From: Bifidobacterium biavatii DSM 23969
GTDB lineage: Bacteria; Actinomycetota; Actinomycetes; Actinomycetales; Bifidobacteriaceae
Direction of reading: 5' to 3'
DNA: 58,474 nucleotides
NCBI RefSeq assembly: GCF_000741165.1
Contig: NZ_JGYN01000024.1
Span: 1 to 58,474 of the forward strand
Made by a program: the position numbers and the translations under genes
Part shown: in pieces, positions 48,371 to 58,382 of the stretch
Layout: each line of letters begins with the position of its first letter
How positions within the stretch are numbered: the stretch's first letter is position 1
Notes under the pieces: model-generated
Database searches by the model: none
What the model saw: the letters and a program-made list of their open reading frames with translations, nothing else
What the model was told of the DNA's origin: nothing

Positions 48371-49606
48371 ATGACCACCAATCCCAAGTACGTGCTCGGC
48401 ACTGAAGCCAACCGCATCTTCATGGCCTCGGAAACCTACGAGCTGCTGAACTTCGGCAAGGGCTTTCCGGCAGCCGTCGGCGGTTCCGGCTGGCTGAACT
48501 CCGACGGCACCATCGACCCGTCGCACGGCGAGGAGACCTGGATCACCAGCCGCATGGCGCACGTCTACTCCATCGGCGAGATGCTCGGCTATCCGGGCGC
48601 CGGCGAACTGGCCAACAAGGCACTCGCGGGCCTGACCGGCGTCCTGCACGACGACAAGAACGGCGGCTGGTATCCGCAGGTGCACGAGGACGGCACCCCG
48701 GAGCCGGGCAAGGTCTGCTACGCGCACGCGTTCGTGATCCTCGCCGCATCCTCTGCGCTGCTCGCCGGCCGCCCGGGCGCCAAGGAGCTGCTCGACGAGG
48801 CGCTCGCCACCTACGACAAGCACTTCTGGGACGAGGAGACCGGCCTCGCGGTGGACACCTGGAACACTGAATTCACCGAGCTCGACCCGTACCGCGGCCT
48901 CAACGCGAACATGCACACTGTCGAGGCGTTCCTCGCCGTGGCCGATGCCACCGGCGACAACTCCTACCGTGTGCGCGCCGGCCGCATCATCAAGCACGTG
49001 CTCGGCTGGGCCGAGAACAACGAGTGGCGCATCCCGGAGCACTTCGGCTCCGACTGGACCGTCGAACTCGAGTTCAACGCCGACAAGAAGGACGATCAGT
49101 TCAAGCCGTACGGCGCCACCCCGGGCCACGGCATCGAATGGGCGCGCCTGATCACCCAGTGGGCGCTCAGCTCCTTCCCGAACGCGGACGTGGCCGCCTC
49201 GTACGTCGAGGCCGCCGAGCATTTGTTCGCACGCGCCGTCGCCGACGCGTGGAACGCGGACGGTACCGTGGGCCTCGCCTACACGACCGACTGGAACGGC
49301 AAGCCGGTGGTCACCGACCGCATGCACTGGACTCTGGCAGAGGCGCTCAACACCTCCGCCTCGCTGTACGCGGCGACCGGCAAGGACGAGTACGCGCAGT
49401 GGTACGCCACGTTCGCGCAGTACGTCGACGAGTACGTCATCGACCACCAGGGCGGTTCCTGGTTCCACCAGCTCGACAAGGACAACCACGTGATCGGCAC
49501 CGTGTGGCCGGGCAAGTCCGACCTGTACCACGCGTTCCAGTCCACGCTCATCCCGTTCCTCGACCCGTCGGTGTCCATCGCCACGGCCGTCAAGAACGCG
49601 GAGTGA
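48371..49606 (+). CDS. AGE-family sugar isomerase/epimerase (mannose isomerase-like)
   Basis: A 411-aa (alpha/alpha)6-barrel protein of the N-acylglucosamine 2-epimerase superfamily, closest in pattern to the YihS/mannose isomerase branch: WITSRMAHVYSIGEMLGYPGA (active-site Arg and His), CYAHAFVILAASS, YRGLNANMHTVEAFLA (His), GHGIEWARLI and the C-terminal KSDLYHAFQSTLIP (His). It would interconvert mannose and fructose. AAGGAAGGAATACT precedes the ATG. Pairs functionally with GH125 upstream and the PfkB kinase. Confidence 0.88.
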   Translation: MTTNPKYVLGTEANRIFMASETYELLNFGKGFPAAVGGSGWLNSDGTIDPSHGEETWITSRMAHVYSIGEMLGYPGAGELANKALAGLTGVLHDDKNGGWYPQVHEDGTPEPGKVCYAHAFVILAASSALLAGRPGAKELLDEALATYDKHFWDEETGLAVDTWNTEFTELDPYRGLNANMHTVEAFLAVADATGDNSYRVRAGRIIKHVLGWAENNEWRIPEHFGSDWTVELEFNADKKDDQFKPYGATPGHGIEWARLITQWALSSFPNADVAASYVEAAEHLFARAVADAWNADGTVGLAYTTDWNGKPVVTDRMHWTLAEALNTSASLYAATGKDEYAQWYATFAQYVDEYVIDHQGGSWFHQLDKDNHVIGTVWPGKSDLYHAFQSTLIPFLDPSVSIATAVKNAE

Positions 49607-49683
49607 TGTCGTAGCGTTGCGCGCCGATCCTGACTTCGGCACGCAACGCATGCCGTGTCCATCTCCTTAACTCATCATCATGC

Positions 49684-49721
49684 GAAAGAGGCTTCCCGCA
49701 CACTTACGGGAAGCCTCTTTC
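49684..49721. terminator. bidirectional terminator between isomerase and GH29 genes
   Basis: A perfect 15-bp stem, GAAAGAGGCTTCCCG with CGGGAAGCCTCTTTC, on an 8-nt loop. T-rich and A-rich flanks suit both strands. Confidence 0.85.
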
Positions 49722-49742
49722 ATATGGGCAAAGCGATTGCCG

Positions 49743-51227
49743 TCAGGCGACAGCGACGCGGAAGACGACCGGGGCATCGCCGGGGATCGTCGGCGCGTGC
49801 ACTTCGAGCGCAGTGTCGTCGCGTTTCCATGCGACATGGTCCGCGACGCCGAGCACGTCGACATGGTCGATGAGCCCGTGGAAGTCGGCGTTGTGCTCAG
49901 CGTCACCTTCCTTGAGCCGTTCGAAACGGTACACGCCATCGGCCGCCGGGCGCATGGCGATCGCATACAGATTGGAACCGTTGACCGTGTACCGCACGTC
50001 GCGCGAAGTGAAGTTCTTCTTGACCGCATCGGAGAACTGGCCTTCGATGATCTGCGTCGGGCCTTCGCCGAACCGCTTCCACGGCTTGGAACCATAAATC
50101 GCCTCACCGTTGACGCGCATCCAGCCGCCGATGCCGTTGAGCACGGCGAGATCCTCGTCGCCGATCGTGCCGTCCGGTTTCGGGCCGACGTTGAGCAGCA
50201 GGTTGCCGTTCTTGGAGACGATGTCGACCAGATCCTGCAGGATCTCCTCGTACGGGCGGTACTGGTTATTTTCGGTGTAACACCACGAGTTCAACGCAAT
50301 CGCCATGTCAGTCTGCCAATGGTACGGCTTCGCCTCGGCGAGCTGCCCGCGCTCCACGTCCGGCGTGGCGGTGCCGAACATGAACGAATCCTGCTTGTAG
50401 CAGATCGTGACTTCCTCGCTCCATTCGTCCGCCCGGTCGTAGTAGTACGCGGCGAACTTCTTCAGATACGGCTGGACGGCCTCGTGCAGGATCCACCAGT
50501 CGAAATAGAGCACCTTCGGCCGGTACTCGTCCACGATCTCACACGCGCGCAGCAGCCAGTCCTCAAGGAACTCCGCGGTCGGAGCCGGCTTGCCGTGTTG
50601 GTCCATGTGGTCTGGCTCCGGCATGGCCGGCCAGTAGAAGTCGCCGCGTCTGAGCGGCTCGTGGATGTCGCTGTCGAACTCCTTACCGTGGCCCATGAAG
50701 AACCAGTGCTCCACACGGTGCGACGACGCGCCGTTCACCAACCCACGCTCGTGGAACGCGCGCGTCAGCTCGCCGAGCACGTCGCGCTTCGGCCCCATCT
50801 CCACCGCGTTCCAGTGCGACAGACGGCTCCGGTACATCTGGAACCCGTCATGGTGTTCGGCGACCGGCACCACATATCGGGCGCCGGTACGCTTGAACAG
50901 ATCCGCCCACGCGTCCGGGTCGAAACGCGGCGCAGTGAACATCGGAATGAAGTCCTTGTAGCCGAACTCCTTCTGCGGCCCGTAGGTCGCGACGTGGTGC
51001 TCGAACTCCTTCGACCCCTGAATGTACATGTTGCGCGAATACCATTCGCTGCCGAACGATGGCACCGAGTAGACGCCCCAGTGGATGAAGATGCCGAACT
51101 TCGCGTCCTCGAACCACTGCGGCGTGCGATGCTGTTGCAGCGACGCCCAATCGTCCTTGAACCGTCCGCGCGCGATCGCCTCATCAATCGTCGCGAGATC
51201 ACGTTTCATGTCCTCATTGCTTTCCAT
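49743..51227 (-). CDS. GH29 alpha-L-fucosidase
   Basis: A retaining fucosidase of 494 aa without signal peptide. It has WFEDAKFGIFIHWGVYSVPSF (conserved His/Trp), GARYVVPVAEHHDGFQMY (substrate His pair), the nucleophile Asp243 in KVLYFDWWILHE, and NGNLLLNVGPKPDGTI. The general acid is not conserved across GH29 and cannot be assigned. In an N-glycan setting, core or antennal fucose is the likely target. The ATG at 51227 follows GGGGGAGCGGC. It lies downstream of and codirectional with LacI. Confidence 0.93.
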   Translation of the reverse strand: MESNEDMKRDLATIDEAIARGRFKDDWASLQQHRTPQWFEDAKFGIFIHWGVYSVPSFGSEWYSRNMYIQGSKEFEHHVATYGPQKEFGYKDFIPMFTAPRFDPDAWADLFKRTGARYVVPVAEHHDGFQMYRSRLSHWNAVEMGPKRDVLGELTRAFHERGLVNGASSHRVEHWFFMGHGKEFDSDIHEPLRRGDFYWPAMPEPDHMDQHGKPAPTAEFLEDWLLRACEIVDEYRPKVLYFDWWILHEAVQPYLKKFAAYYYDRADEWSEEVTICYKQDSFMFGTATPDVERGQLAEAKPYHWQTDMAIALNSWCYTENNQYRPYEEILQDLVDIVSKNGNLLLNVGPKPDGTIGDEDLAVLNGIGGWMRVNGEAIYGSKPWKRFGEGPTQIIEGQFSDAVKKNFTSRDVRYTVNGSNLYAIAMRPAADGVYRFERLKEGDAEHNADFHGLIDHVDVLGVADHVAWKRDDTALEVHAPTIPGDAPVVFRVAVA

Positions 51228-51283
51228 GCCGCTCCCCCATGGTCGCTCGCATCCATTGTCCCATCAGTGTACAACGCGCACGC

Positions 51284-52402
51284 TCAGATGGACTTGAGTG
51301 TGCTGTCGCGTACGACGAGCGTGGGGGTGAGGATCTTGCGGTTACCGCTCACCTGCTCGCCGGCAAGCACCTTAAGCAGCAGCCGGGCCACTTTCGCGCC
51401 GTATTCGCCGGCGTCGCGGTGCACCGACGTGATGGACGGGTAGGCCGCCTCGCACACGAAGCTGTCCTCGAAGCTGACGATGGCGGGCAGGCCACCGGGA
51501 TAGCGCCGCTCCCCCGACAGGCCGGCGAGGTCCTCGTCGACGAGCCGTTCGGTGACGGCGTGCAGGCTGGCGGCGGCGAGCGTTTCGCTTTCATAGATGA
51601 ACGCGGTGGGCGGCACGGGCAGGCGCAGCATCTGCAGCGTCAGGTCGGCAGCCTTGGCCGTGTCGAAGTCGGTGAAGGCCACATGGATGGATTCGAGCCG
51701 CTTTTTCTTGGCGAACGCACGGAACGACGCCTCGCGGTCCTTGCTGTAGTCGAGCGTCGGGTCGCCGGACAGGTAGGCGATGCGGCGGTGCCCCTGGTCG
51801 AGCAGGTGCTTGAGCACCGTTTCCATGGTGCCCGAGTCGTCGATCGACAGGGACGGCATGAGTCCGCTCGGATCGGGGCCGCCGGCGAGCACGGCGGGAA
51901 CGCCGAGGTCGGCGAGCAGGGCCGGTCGCGGGTCGTCGGCGCGCAGGTCGACGAGCACCACACCGTCGACGCGCTTGCGTCGCGCCCAGTCCTTGTAAAC
52001 GGACAGTTCCTCGCGCTGCGACGAGCAGGGGCGGTAGAGCAAGCCATAACCCTTGCGACTGAACGATTCATGCAGGCCGGACATGAAGTGCAGCATGAAG
52101 GTTTCGTCCTGCAGGCCGTCGGTCGAGCGGGTCGGGGCGAAGCCGACGGTCATAGTTTTGGACGAGCCGAGCGCCTGCGCGGCATACACCGGACTCCAGC
52201 CGAGTTTGGCCGCGGCCTGCTTGACCTTGCGCTTGGTTTCCTCGGAGACGCCGGGCCGGTCGTTGATCGCGAACGACACGGCGGTCTGGGAGATGCCGAG
52301 CTCATCGGCAATGTCCTTGAGGCCCACGCGGCGGGGTTTCGCCGCGGTTCCCGGGGTTCGGCCGGCGCCGCCCCCGGCCTCGTCGGGGCTTTTCGTCACC
52401 AT
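51284..52402 (-). CDS. LacI-family transcriptional regulator
   Basis: A 372-aa repressor. After a Gly/Pro-rich leader, the HTH and hinge (about residues 26-80) read GLKDIADELGISQTAVSFAINDRPGVSEETKRKV and SPVYAAQALGSSKT. The periplasmic-binding-type effector domain follows (RRVDG-type KRVDGVVLVDL, HRRIAYLSGD, FEDSFVCEAAYPSITSVHRD). A TAAACCGGTTTA palindrome lies 59 bp upstream of its start and a near copy precedes GH125, so autoregulation and control of the mannosidase genes are likely (inference). Confidence 0.94.
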   Translation of the reverse strand: MVTKSPDEAGGGAGRTPGTAAKPRRVGLKDIADELGISQTAVSFAINDRPGVSEETKRKVKQAAAKLGWSPVYAAQALGSSKTMTVGFAPTRSTDGLQDETFMLHFMSGLHESFSRKGYGLLYRPCSSQREELSVYKDWARRKRVDGVVLVDLRADDPRPALLADLGVPAVLAGGPDPSGLMPSLSIDDSGTMETVLKHLLDQGHRRIAYLSGDPTLDYSKDREASFRAFAKKKRLESIHVAFTDFDTAKAADLTLQMLRLPVPPTAFIYESETLAAASLHAVTERLVDEDLAGLSGERRYPGGLPAIVSFEDSFVCEAAYPSITSVHRDAGEYGAKVARLLLKVLAGEQVSGNRKILTPTLVVRDSTLKSI

Positions 52403-52460
52403 TGATTCACTTCCATTCGTACAGCGGCGTTGCCCCCGTCACACTCTTGACAGGATTCAC

Positions 52461-52472
52461 TAAACCGGTTTA
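52461..52472. promoter_or_regulatory. LacI-type operator TAAACCGGTTTA
   Basis: A perfect 12-bp palindrome between the LacI start and the end of the GH85 gene. It has the central CpG and flanking A/T symmetry of LacI-family sites. Related site at 46895-46908. Confidence 0.7.
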
Positions 52473-52529
52473 TCTCAGTGTACCGCAACGCCGCGCCGGT
52501 TATTGACAGATTGACAACATATGGGACGA

Positions 52530-52571
52530 TCCCGTGGAACGAATTCCGTTATCAGGAATCATTCCACGGGA
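52530..52571. terminator. hairpin after the GH85 gene
   Basis: TCCCGTGGAA then CGAATTCC on the left and GGAATCATTCCACGGGA on the right form a long stem with one internal irregularity. It lies 43 bp beyond the GH85 stop on the minus strand. Confidence 0.75.
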
Positions 52572-52613
52572 CCTCACGTTCACACCGGAACCATGTTCAC
52601 GCCGGAACCGGCA

Positions 52614-55424
52614 TTACAGGATCGCGCCGTCCGCGCCGAGCACCTGCATCTCGTAGATGCGGGCCGCGGTGTCGCTGCCCTGCGTCGGCTTGTCGACCAC
52701 GAGTTTGACGTAGCGGGCGTTGACCGGAGCGAACGCGTCGGACGTGTTGCCGGCCGTGTTGCCCTTGACGGTCGCCACGGTGGTGAACTCCTTGCCGTCC
52801 TCGCTCACGGCGATCGAGTACGCCTGCGTGTTCATGCTCGCGTCCTCGCCGCCGGCCTGCGCGTGGGCGATGTCGACCTGGCTGACGGTTTTCACGTCGC
52901 CCAAGTCCACCGTGATCTCGTGCGGGGCCGGACCGGTGACGCACCACTTCTTGGACGTGTCGCCGTCGACTGCAAAGTCGGGCTTCTCGTTGCCGTTGGT
53001 GAAGCCGTCGGCCTCGGTGGCCTTGCCCTGCGAGAGCAGCGTCAGTGCGCCGCCGGACTTGATCTTCGAGGAGACGACGATTTCGCCGGCAAGCTTGGTC
53101 GTGGCCGTGCCGCTGTCGTTCTTCGCGGTGATCTCGACGTCGTACACGCCTTCCTTGTCGTAGGTGACGGTGACCTTGTCGCCGTCGGCCTTCTCCTGGC
53201 TGGAGCCGGGCAGCGACCACGAGACGCTCTTGGTGTTCTTGGAACTGGCGGAGGTGAACGTGACCTCGTCGCCCACGCCGATGAGCGTGCGGGAGACGGT
53301 GGCGGCGGCCTTCGGCTTGCTGTTGTCCGGCCAGTCCATGTCGGTCGTGGCGGATGTGCCCTGGTTGCCGTAGCGGTCGACGGGCACGACTTCGAACGTG
53401 GTGTTGTTCGTGTCGCCTGTGCGGGTCAGGGACGCGGCGTAGAAGTTCTCGACGTTGGAGATGCCGAGGAAGGAACGGGACTTGTCCTCGTTGATCTTGT
53501 ACACCTCGTACGCGGCCGCGTCGCCGTCGGCCTTCCACGACAGGCGCACGCCGGCATAAATCGCGTCGTCGTCGAACTGCTTGTCGTCGACGCTGACCGA
53601 CGTGACCTTGCCGGCCGACGTCTTCTCGGCGCCGTCCTTGAGCGTGATGTTGCCGAGCAGCAGCTGGTAGCCGGCCTTGTCCTCGTCGCTCTGGTAACGG
53701 ATGTCGAATCCGGTCATCGACTTGCCGGCGTACTTGGACACGTCGTATGTGACTGTCGTCCAGTCCTCGCCGATCTTCTTGTTCGACTTCGGCGCGACGG
53801 TTTCGCTCGAACCGTCAGCGAACGTGAGCACGGCGTCAAGTTTGGTGGCGGCGTTCGCCTTGGCCGTCATCGACAGTTCGGTCTTGTCGGCGAGCTTGAC
53901 GTCGGCCGAATACAGGCGTACGTCGGTGGAGCCGCCCTTCTTGGCCACGCCAGAGAACTTGAGCGACGAGCCGCCGTACCACGCCTCAGCGTCGGAGTAG
54001 TCGGCCTTGGTCTTGTTGCCGCCCTCGTCGGAAACGATCCAGCGGTAGGTCGGCTGGATGTCAGAGACGGAGCGGTTGTTCCAGTCCATCTTCGAGATCT
54101 GCTTGCCGTCGCGAGAGAAGCCGTAACCGGAACCGTTGTTGAAGTTCGTGACGAACGGCAGCGACGTGATGGCTGACTGTTCGACCACATAGTTGGACAC
54201 GCCCTGCCACGCCTCGTCGCCGTCGTACGAGTCGTTCTGGCTCGGGTCGCCGGCCTTGTTGACCCACAGGCGGCTTTCGTTGGCGCGGAACGTGGTCGGG
54301 TTGCCGGCCGCCCAGTAGGCCCAGCTCGGGCAGTACAGGCCGAGCGACGTGTGGGTCTTGCCGTCGGAGCCGGCGAGCAGGTTCCACTTGACCGGCGTGT
54401 CGTAGCCGTTGGCCTGCACGTCGACGCCCGCGTACAGCGAGTACGGGTCGACGCCGATTTCGGTGGCCTTGTCGGCGGACGCCTTGAGCAGGTTCTTGTT
54501 GGCCAGCTCGTCCTCGGTCCACCAGAAGTTGAGGAACATGTCGTCGGCGACCTGCGTTTTGCCGTCGGTCATGAACATCTTGTTCTCGTCGGTGAGCGCG
54601 TTCTGCCAGTCGATCGTGCCGTCCTTGGTCATCGAATCGTAGTAGACGACGCGCAGGTCGGGCGCCTGCTCCTTCAGGTACTTGATGAACGCCTGCATCT
54701 TCTCGGCGTACTTGGCACCGAGCGAGGTTTCGTTCTCGCCTTCGGTCTCCTGGTTGATGAACCAGCCGTCGAAGCCGTACGTCTGGGCGACCTCGATGAG
54801 CTTGTCGGCCACCGGGAAGGAACCGTCCTCGTTCTGCTGGAGGGTCTGGTCGAGCCATTCGACCTTGCCGCCGGACACGTTCTGCGGGAAGAACACGGTG
54901 CCGAGCACGGGCACGCCGTTGGTGTGGGCCATGTCGGTGACATCCGGGCTGGGCGGCACGATGATGCCCTCGCCGGACGAGCCGCCCCAGTAGACGAGCT
55001 GGTCAACGTACTGCCAGTAGGAGAACGTGTTGGCGTTCGCGTTGTTCAGGCCGTGCGGCGCGTTGCCCGACGTGGACGAGTTCATGATGGAGATGGCCAT
55101 CACCTTGGTGTCCGTGTTCTGGGTCTTGTTGACAGCCTTGAGGTCCTTCTTGTCGACGCGCTTGGCGAGCGGCACGGTGCTCACGTTGTAGGCGAGGTCC
55201 GGATCGTCCTTGGCGTTCCATTCGAGTAGGGTGTCGGGGAACCAGTAGGAGGATTCGGGCTGGTTCTTGAGGATGAGCTCCTCGTTCTCGTTTTCGGGCG
55301 TGACCGTGTACTTCACGCCGGACGCGCCCGTGGCCGAGCACGCCGCGAGCGAGGCGAGCATGGCGCCCGCGAGCGCCGCCGCCATGAATCGGCGTGACAC
55401 GGACATGAGTGTCTTCTTGTTCAT
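52614..55424 (-). CDS. GH85 endo-beta-N-acetylglucosaminidase, lipid-anchored
   Basis: Cleaves the chitobiose core of N-glycans and acts outside the cell. The protein has 936 aa. Signal sequence with lipobox LASLAAC puts the lipid-anchored Cys at residue 29. The GH85 barrel has the catalytic Asn-Gln-Glu in FDGWFINQETEG (residues 224-226, proton donor Glu226), the preceding KVMAISIMNSS strand and the FFPQNVSGG loop. After the barrel come a beta-domain (about 470-620), a fibronectin-like part, a PKD-like segment (about 720-790, VTVTYDKEGVYDVEITAKND) and a C-terminal F5/8 type C (CBM32-like) domain (about 800-936). The ATG at 55424 follows AGGAAAGGAAACCG. High-mannose glycans are the likely substrate given GH125 nearby. 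Confidence 0.95.
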   Translation of the reverse strand: MNKKTLMSVSRRFMAAALAGAMLASLAACSATGASGVKYTVTPENENEELILKNQPESSYWFPDTLLEWNAKDDPDLAYNVSTVPLAKRVDKKDLKAVNKTQNTDTKVMAISIMNSSTSGNAPHGLNNANANTFSYWQYVDQLVYWGGSSGEGIIVPPSPDVTDMAHTNGVPVLGTVFFPQNVSGGKVEWLDQTLQQNEDGSFPVADKLIEVAQTYGFDGWFINQETEGENETSLGAKYAEKMQAFIKYLKEQAPDLRVVYYDSMTKDGTIDWQNALTDENKMFMTDGKTQVADDMFLNFWWTEDELANKNLLKASADKATEIGVDPYSLYAGVDVQANGYDTPVKWNLLAGSDGKTHTSLGLYCPSWAYWAAGNPTTFRANESRLWVNKAGDPSQNDSYDGDEAWQGVSNYVVEQSAITSLPFVTNFNNGSGYGFSRDGKQISKMDWNNRSVSDIQPTYRWIVSDEGGNKTKADYSDAEAWYGGSSLKFSGVAKKGGSTDVRLYSADVKLADKTELSMTAKANAATKLDAVLTFADGSSETVAPKSNKKIGEDWTTVTYDVSKYAGKSMTGFDIRYQSDEDKAGYQLLLGNITLKDGAEKTSAGKVTSVSVDDKQFDDDAIYAGVRLSWKADGDAAAYEVYKINEDKSRSFLGISNVENFYAASLTRTGDTNNTTFEVVPVDRYGNQGTSATTDMDWPDNSKPKAAATVSRTLIGVGDEVTFTSASSKNTKSVSWSLPGSSQEKADGDKVTVTYDKEGVYDVEITAKNDSGTATTKLAGEIVVSSKIKSGGALTLLSQGKATEADGFTNGNEKPDFAVDGDTSKKWCVTGPAPHEITVDLGDVKTVSQVDIAHAQAGGEDASMNTQAYSIAVSEDGKEFTTVATVKGNTAGNTSDAFAPVNARYVKLVVDKPTQGSDTAARIYEMQVLGADGAIL

Positions 55425-55705
55425 CGGTTTCCTTTCCTGTCGTCGGCTCTGCCTTGCGCCGACACATTTGTGATAGTTCCCGGACCGTCCTGGTCTTGCG
55501 CCCGTTCTTCGGGCATGCTTGCGCCCGGCCGGCCGCATGGGACGGCTGTGATGTGGGGCGTTATCGGGAAATGGTTGTTGGGAAGATGCGTGACGAACCG
55601 GTCACGCAGGTTGATGATGGCGGCCGGGTGCGGGAGGAGGAGCCCCCGTCCCGACCGCGCGTGCGACCGTGGCTGCGGTCGCAGGTCTGTTGCGCGCCGG
55701 CTGAA

Positions 55706-58306
55706 TCAGCCGCGCAGCAGCACTTCCGCGAGCGCTTCGACGACGCTTTGCGGCATGTGCGAGGAGAACCACTGCGGTTCCCCGTAGTCGCCCGCGGGCA
55801 TTTCGAGTGTGTGCAGCGAGGCGAGCGCGTTCGCGCCCTCGCGCCGCACGAGATCCCACGCGCGTTCCTTGGTGAAGTAGAGCATCTGCGCGTCGCGCAG
55901 CACGGCGAACGCGTCGCGTTCGGTCGGCTGCGGTGCGATCTCGAGCCCGCCGTCGACGACGATGCGCAGGTCGTCCGTGATCGGCACGTCGGCGACGTCG
56001 ACGGTCAGGCTGAGCGTCGCCTCGTCGTACGTCGCACCGCAGTCGACCGTGCGGCCGCCGATCGTCGCGGTGACGATGCGGGACAGGTCGCGTGTGCGAT
56101 CGTCGGCCGCATCGTTTGCAGGACCGTTCGCGAGACTGTCGCTGCGATCGTGCACGCGCTCGGCGGCCGGATCGGCGACGCCGCGGAACACGACGCGCCA
56201 CGACCGACGTTCGGGAACGGCGATCCGCTCCCCCGCCGCTGCGGCGACAGTGAACGCGCCATGCGCCCAGTCGAGCGTAAGGTCGGTGCGGGTCCAGTGA
56301 TTGGCTTCACCGATGCCGCCGTCGTCCTCCCACAGCGCGAACGAGCCGTCCGCTCCGGGGAAAACGAGCACGTCGAGCGCGGTCGGATTGTCGGTCGAGT
56401 TGAGCGGGCCGTTCGTCGTGCCGTCGTGAGCACCGTCGGTCGCGTCGTCGGCGAGCCGCTGCATCGGCACGATGCCACCGGCCTTGGCGAACACGGGCAT
56501 GCGGTCGAGTCCGCGCCACGCCTGCATCGTGCGGCCGCAATCCGGCCGGGACGCATAGTGGCGCCCGTCGAAGAAGTCGAACCAGTCGCCATGCGGGAAC
56601 CACACGTCGGCTTTGGCGCGCTGCGTCTCACGGCTGCCGGCCTCGAGGATCGGCGAGACGATGAGTTCGGTGCCGAAGCGGAATTCGGTGGGCACGTTGC
56701 CGCCCGTATACCGCCAGTACATGGGCTCGATGAGCGGTTCGCCGTCGACGGCGGCGCGGCGGTTCATCGAGTACAGGTACGGGATGAGCCGGTGGCGCAA
56801 TCTGAGCGCGTCCGTCATGGCCGCGCGGGTCTCGGCGTGGAAGTTCCACGGTTCCTTGCCGTTGAACGGCGAGTCGGTCGAGTGCAGGCGGTTGATCGGA
56901 CTGAACGTGCCGAGCTGGTACCATCGGGCTTCCAGCTCCTCGTCGCGGTAGCCGAACATGTGGCCGCCGATGTCGTGGCTCCACCATCCGTAGCCGATGT
57001 TGGAGGCCATGGCGGTGAAGTACGGCTGGAATTTGAGCGACTCCCACGTGACGACCGTGTCGCCGGAGAAGCCGACCGGGTAGCGGTGCGAGCCGTATCC
57101 GGAGTAGCGGGAGAACGTGATCGGCCGTTCGCCGCGGCGGGACGAGTCGAGATAGTGCAGGTGGTTGAGCATCCACAGCGGGTCGAGGCCCTTGACGCGA
57201 GTGACACCGTCCTGCTGCCAGTCGATCCACCAGAAGTCGACGCCCTCGTCCTCGAGCGGGTGGAGCACCTGCTCGAAGTAGGCGTTCATGAACGCGGGGT
57301 CGGCCGCGTCGAATTCGACGGCGCTGCCCTGCGCCGGGTCCTTGCCGAGCGCCTTGCAGACGCGTTCGTAGGATTCCTCGAACGCGCGGATGCCGTCGCG
57401 CGGGTGCAGGTTGAGCGTGGTGCGCATGCCGTGGTCGTGCAGCCAGCCAAGGAATTCGGCCGGATGCGCGAACAGGTCGCGGTTCCAGGTGAATCCGGTC
57501 CAGCCGGAGCCGTACTTCGGGTCCACGTCGGTGACGTGCCAGTCCATGTCGATCACGGCGACGGTGAACGGCACGCCTTCGCGCTCAAAGCGTTCGACGA
57601 GCGTGCGGTATTCTCCGTCCGAATAGCGGTGGTAGCGGCTCCACCAGTTGCCGAACGCCCAACGCGGCAGCAGCGGGACGGGGCCGGTGAGACGGTAGTA
57701 GTCGCGCAGCGCCTCGCGGATGCGCCCCGCATGGCCGAACAGATACAGGTCGCGCGTGGCGTGCGGCTTGGCCTTGACCCATTCGCCGAACGGGTTGGTC
57801 CGGCCGTTGACCTCGGGCATGTCGCGCACGAGATTGTCGGCCGAATCGTCGATGATCGCCCAGCCGTCGCCGGACAGCAGGCCCGGTTCGAGCGGCGTAG
57901 GACCGTCGACCTGGTCGAGCGTGCGCGTGGTGCCGCCGCTGTTGGCGGACTGCGAGTCGCCGTAGCGCCACGTGTTGTGCTGCGACGGCGAGTCCTTGAC
58001 AGTGACCGCAAGACCTTCCGCACTGAACGGCTCGCCGTTGTACGAGATGCGCAGATGGTCAGTTTCGATGTCGATCCAACCGTCCGCGTCACGGCGCACG
58101 TCGAAGCGCGGCACGCTGCCGAAGTCGCGGCTGACGACGGTTTGCGTGCGGTCGTCGACGAATTCGCCGCTGTCGGACCATTCGAGGCGCACCAGCGAGT
58201 CGGTGAGGATGCCGATGCGCCAGCGGTCGCCCTGGACGACGCATTGGGGGTTCATGCGGGGGTTACCCGCCTTCGATTCTGCCGTGAACCGTGCCGCGTC
58301 GACCAT
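55706..58306 (-). CDS. GH31 family glycosidase
   Basis: A retaining alpha-glycosidase of 866 aa, no signal peptide, so intracellular. GH31 marks: LLPRWAFGNWWSRYHRYSD (about 212-230), TVAVIDMDWHVTD, nucleophile Asp362 in DFWWIDWQQDG, RYSGYGSHRYPVGFSGD with probable acid/base Asp416, and NIGYGWWSHDIGGH. The WIDWQQD nucleophile context differs from the usual WxDMNE of alpha-glucosidases, so specificity is open; removal of glucose or other alpha-linked residues from glycans is possible. AGGAAAGGCGGTCGTC precedes the ATG. GH85 follows in the same direction after 281 bp with no gene but small hairpins. Confidence 0.9.
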   Translation of the reverse strand: MVDAARFTAESKAGNPRMNPQCVVQGDRWRIGILTDSLVRLEWSDSGEFVDDRTQTVVSRDFGSVPRFDVRRDADGWIDIETDHLRISYNGEPFSAEGLAVTVKDSPSQHNTWRYGDSQSANSGGTTRTLDQVDGPTPLEPGLLSGDGWAIIDDSADNLVRDMPEVNGRTNPFGEWVKAKPHATRDLYLFGHAGRIREALRDYYRLTGPVPLLPRWAFGNWWSRYHRYSDGEYRTLVERFEREGVPFTVAVIDMDWHVTDVDPKYGSGWTGFTWNRDLFAHPAEFLGWLHDHGMRTTLNLHPRDGIRAFEESYERVCKALGKDPAQGSAVEFDAADPAFMNAYFEQVLHPLEDEGVDFWWIDWQQDGVTRVKGLDPLWMLNHLHYLDSSRRGERPITFSRYSGYGSHRYPVGFSGDTVVTWESLKFQPYFTAMASNIGYGWWSHDIGGHMFGYRDEELEARWYQLGTFSPINRLHSTDSPFNGKEPWNFHAETRAAMTDALRLRHRLIPYLYSMNRRAAVDGEPLIEPMYWRYTGGNVPTEFRFGTELIVSPILEAGSRETQRAKADVWFPHGDWFDFFDGRHYASRPDCGRTMQAWRGLDRMPVFAKAGGIVPMQRLADDATDGAHDGTTNGPLNSTDNPTALDVLVFPGADGSFALWEDDGGIGEANHWTRTDLTLDWAHGAFTVAAAAGERIAVPERRSWRVVFRGVADPAAERVHDRSDSLANGPANDAADDRTRDLSRIVTATIGGRTVDCGATYDEATLSLTVDVADVPITDDLRIVVDGGLEIAPQPTERDAFAVLRDAQMLYFTKERAWDLVRREGANALASLHTLEMPAGDYGEPQWFSSHMPQSVVEALAEVLLRG

Positions 58307-58382
58307 GACGACCGCCTTTCCTGTGTGGGTGCGTGGCTTGCGGGTGTTTGGCGCACCCGCTCGCCGCCTATTGTATTCGCCT

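Noticed and set aside
55425..55705. Small gene between GH31 and GH85
   Set aside because: Only Arg/Gly-rich frames without a ribosome site are present; the stretch holds small GC hairpins (for example GCCCG/CGGGC near 55500 and GCGACCG/CGGTCGC near 55663) and the GH85 leader.
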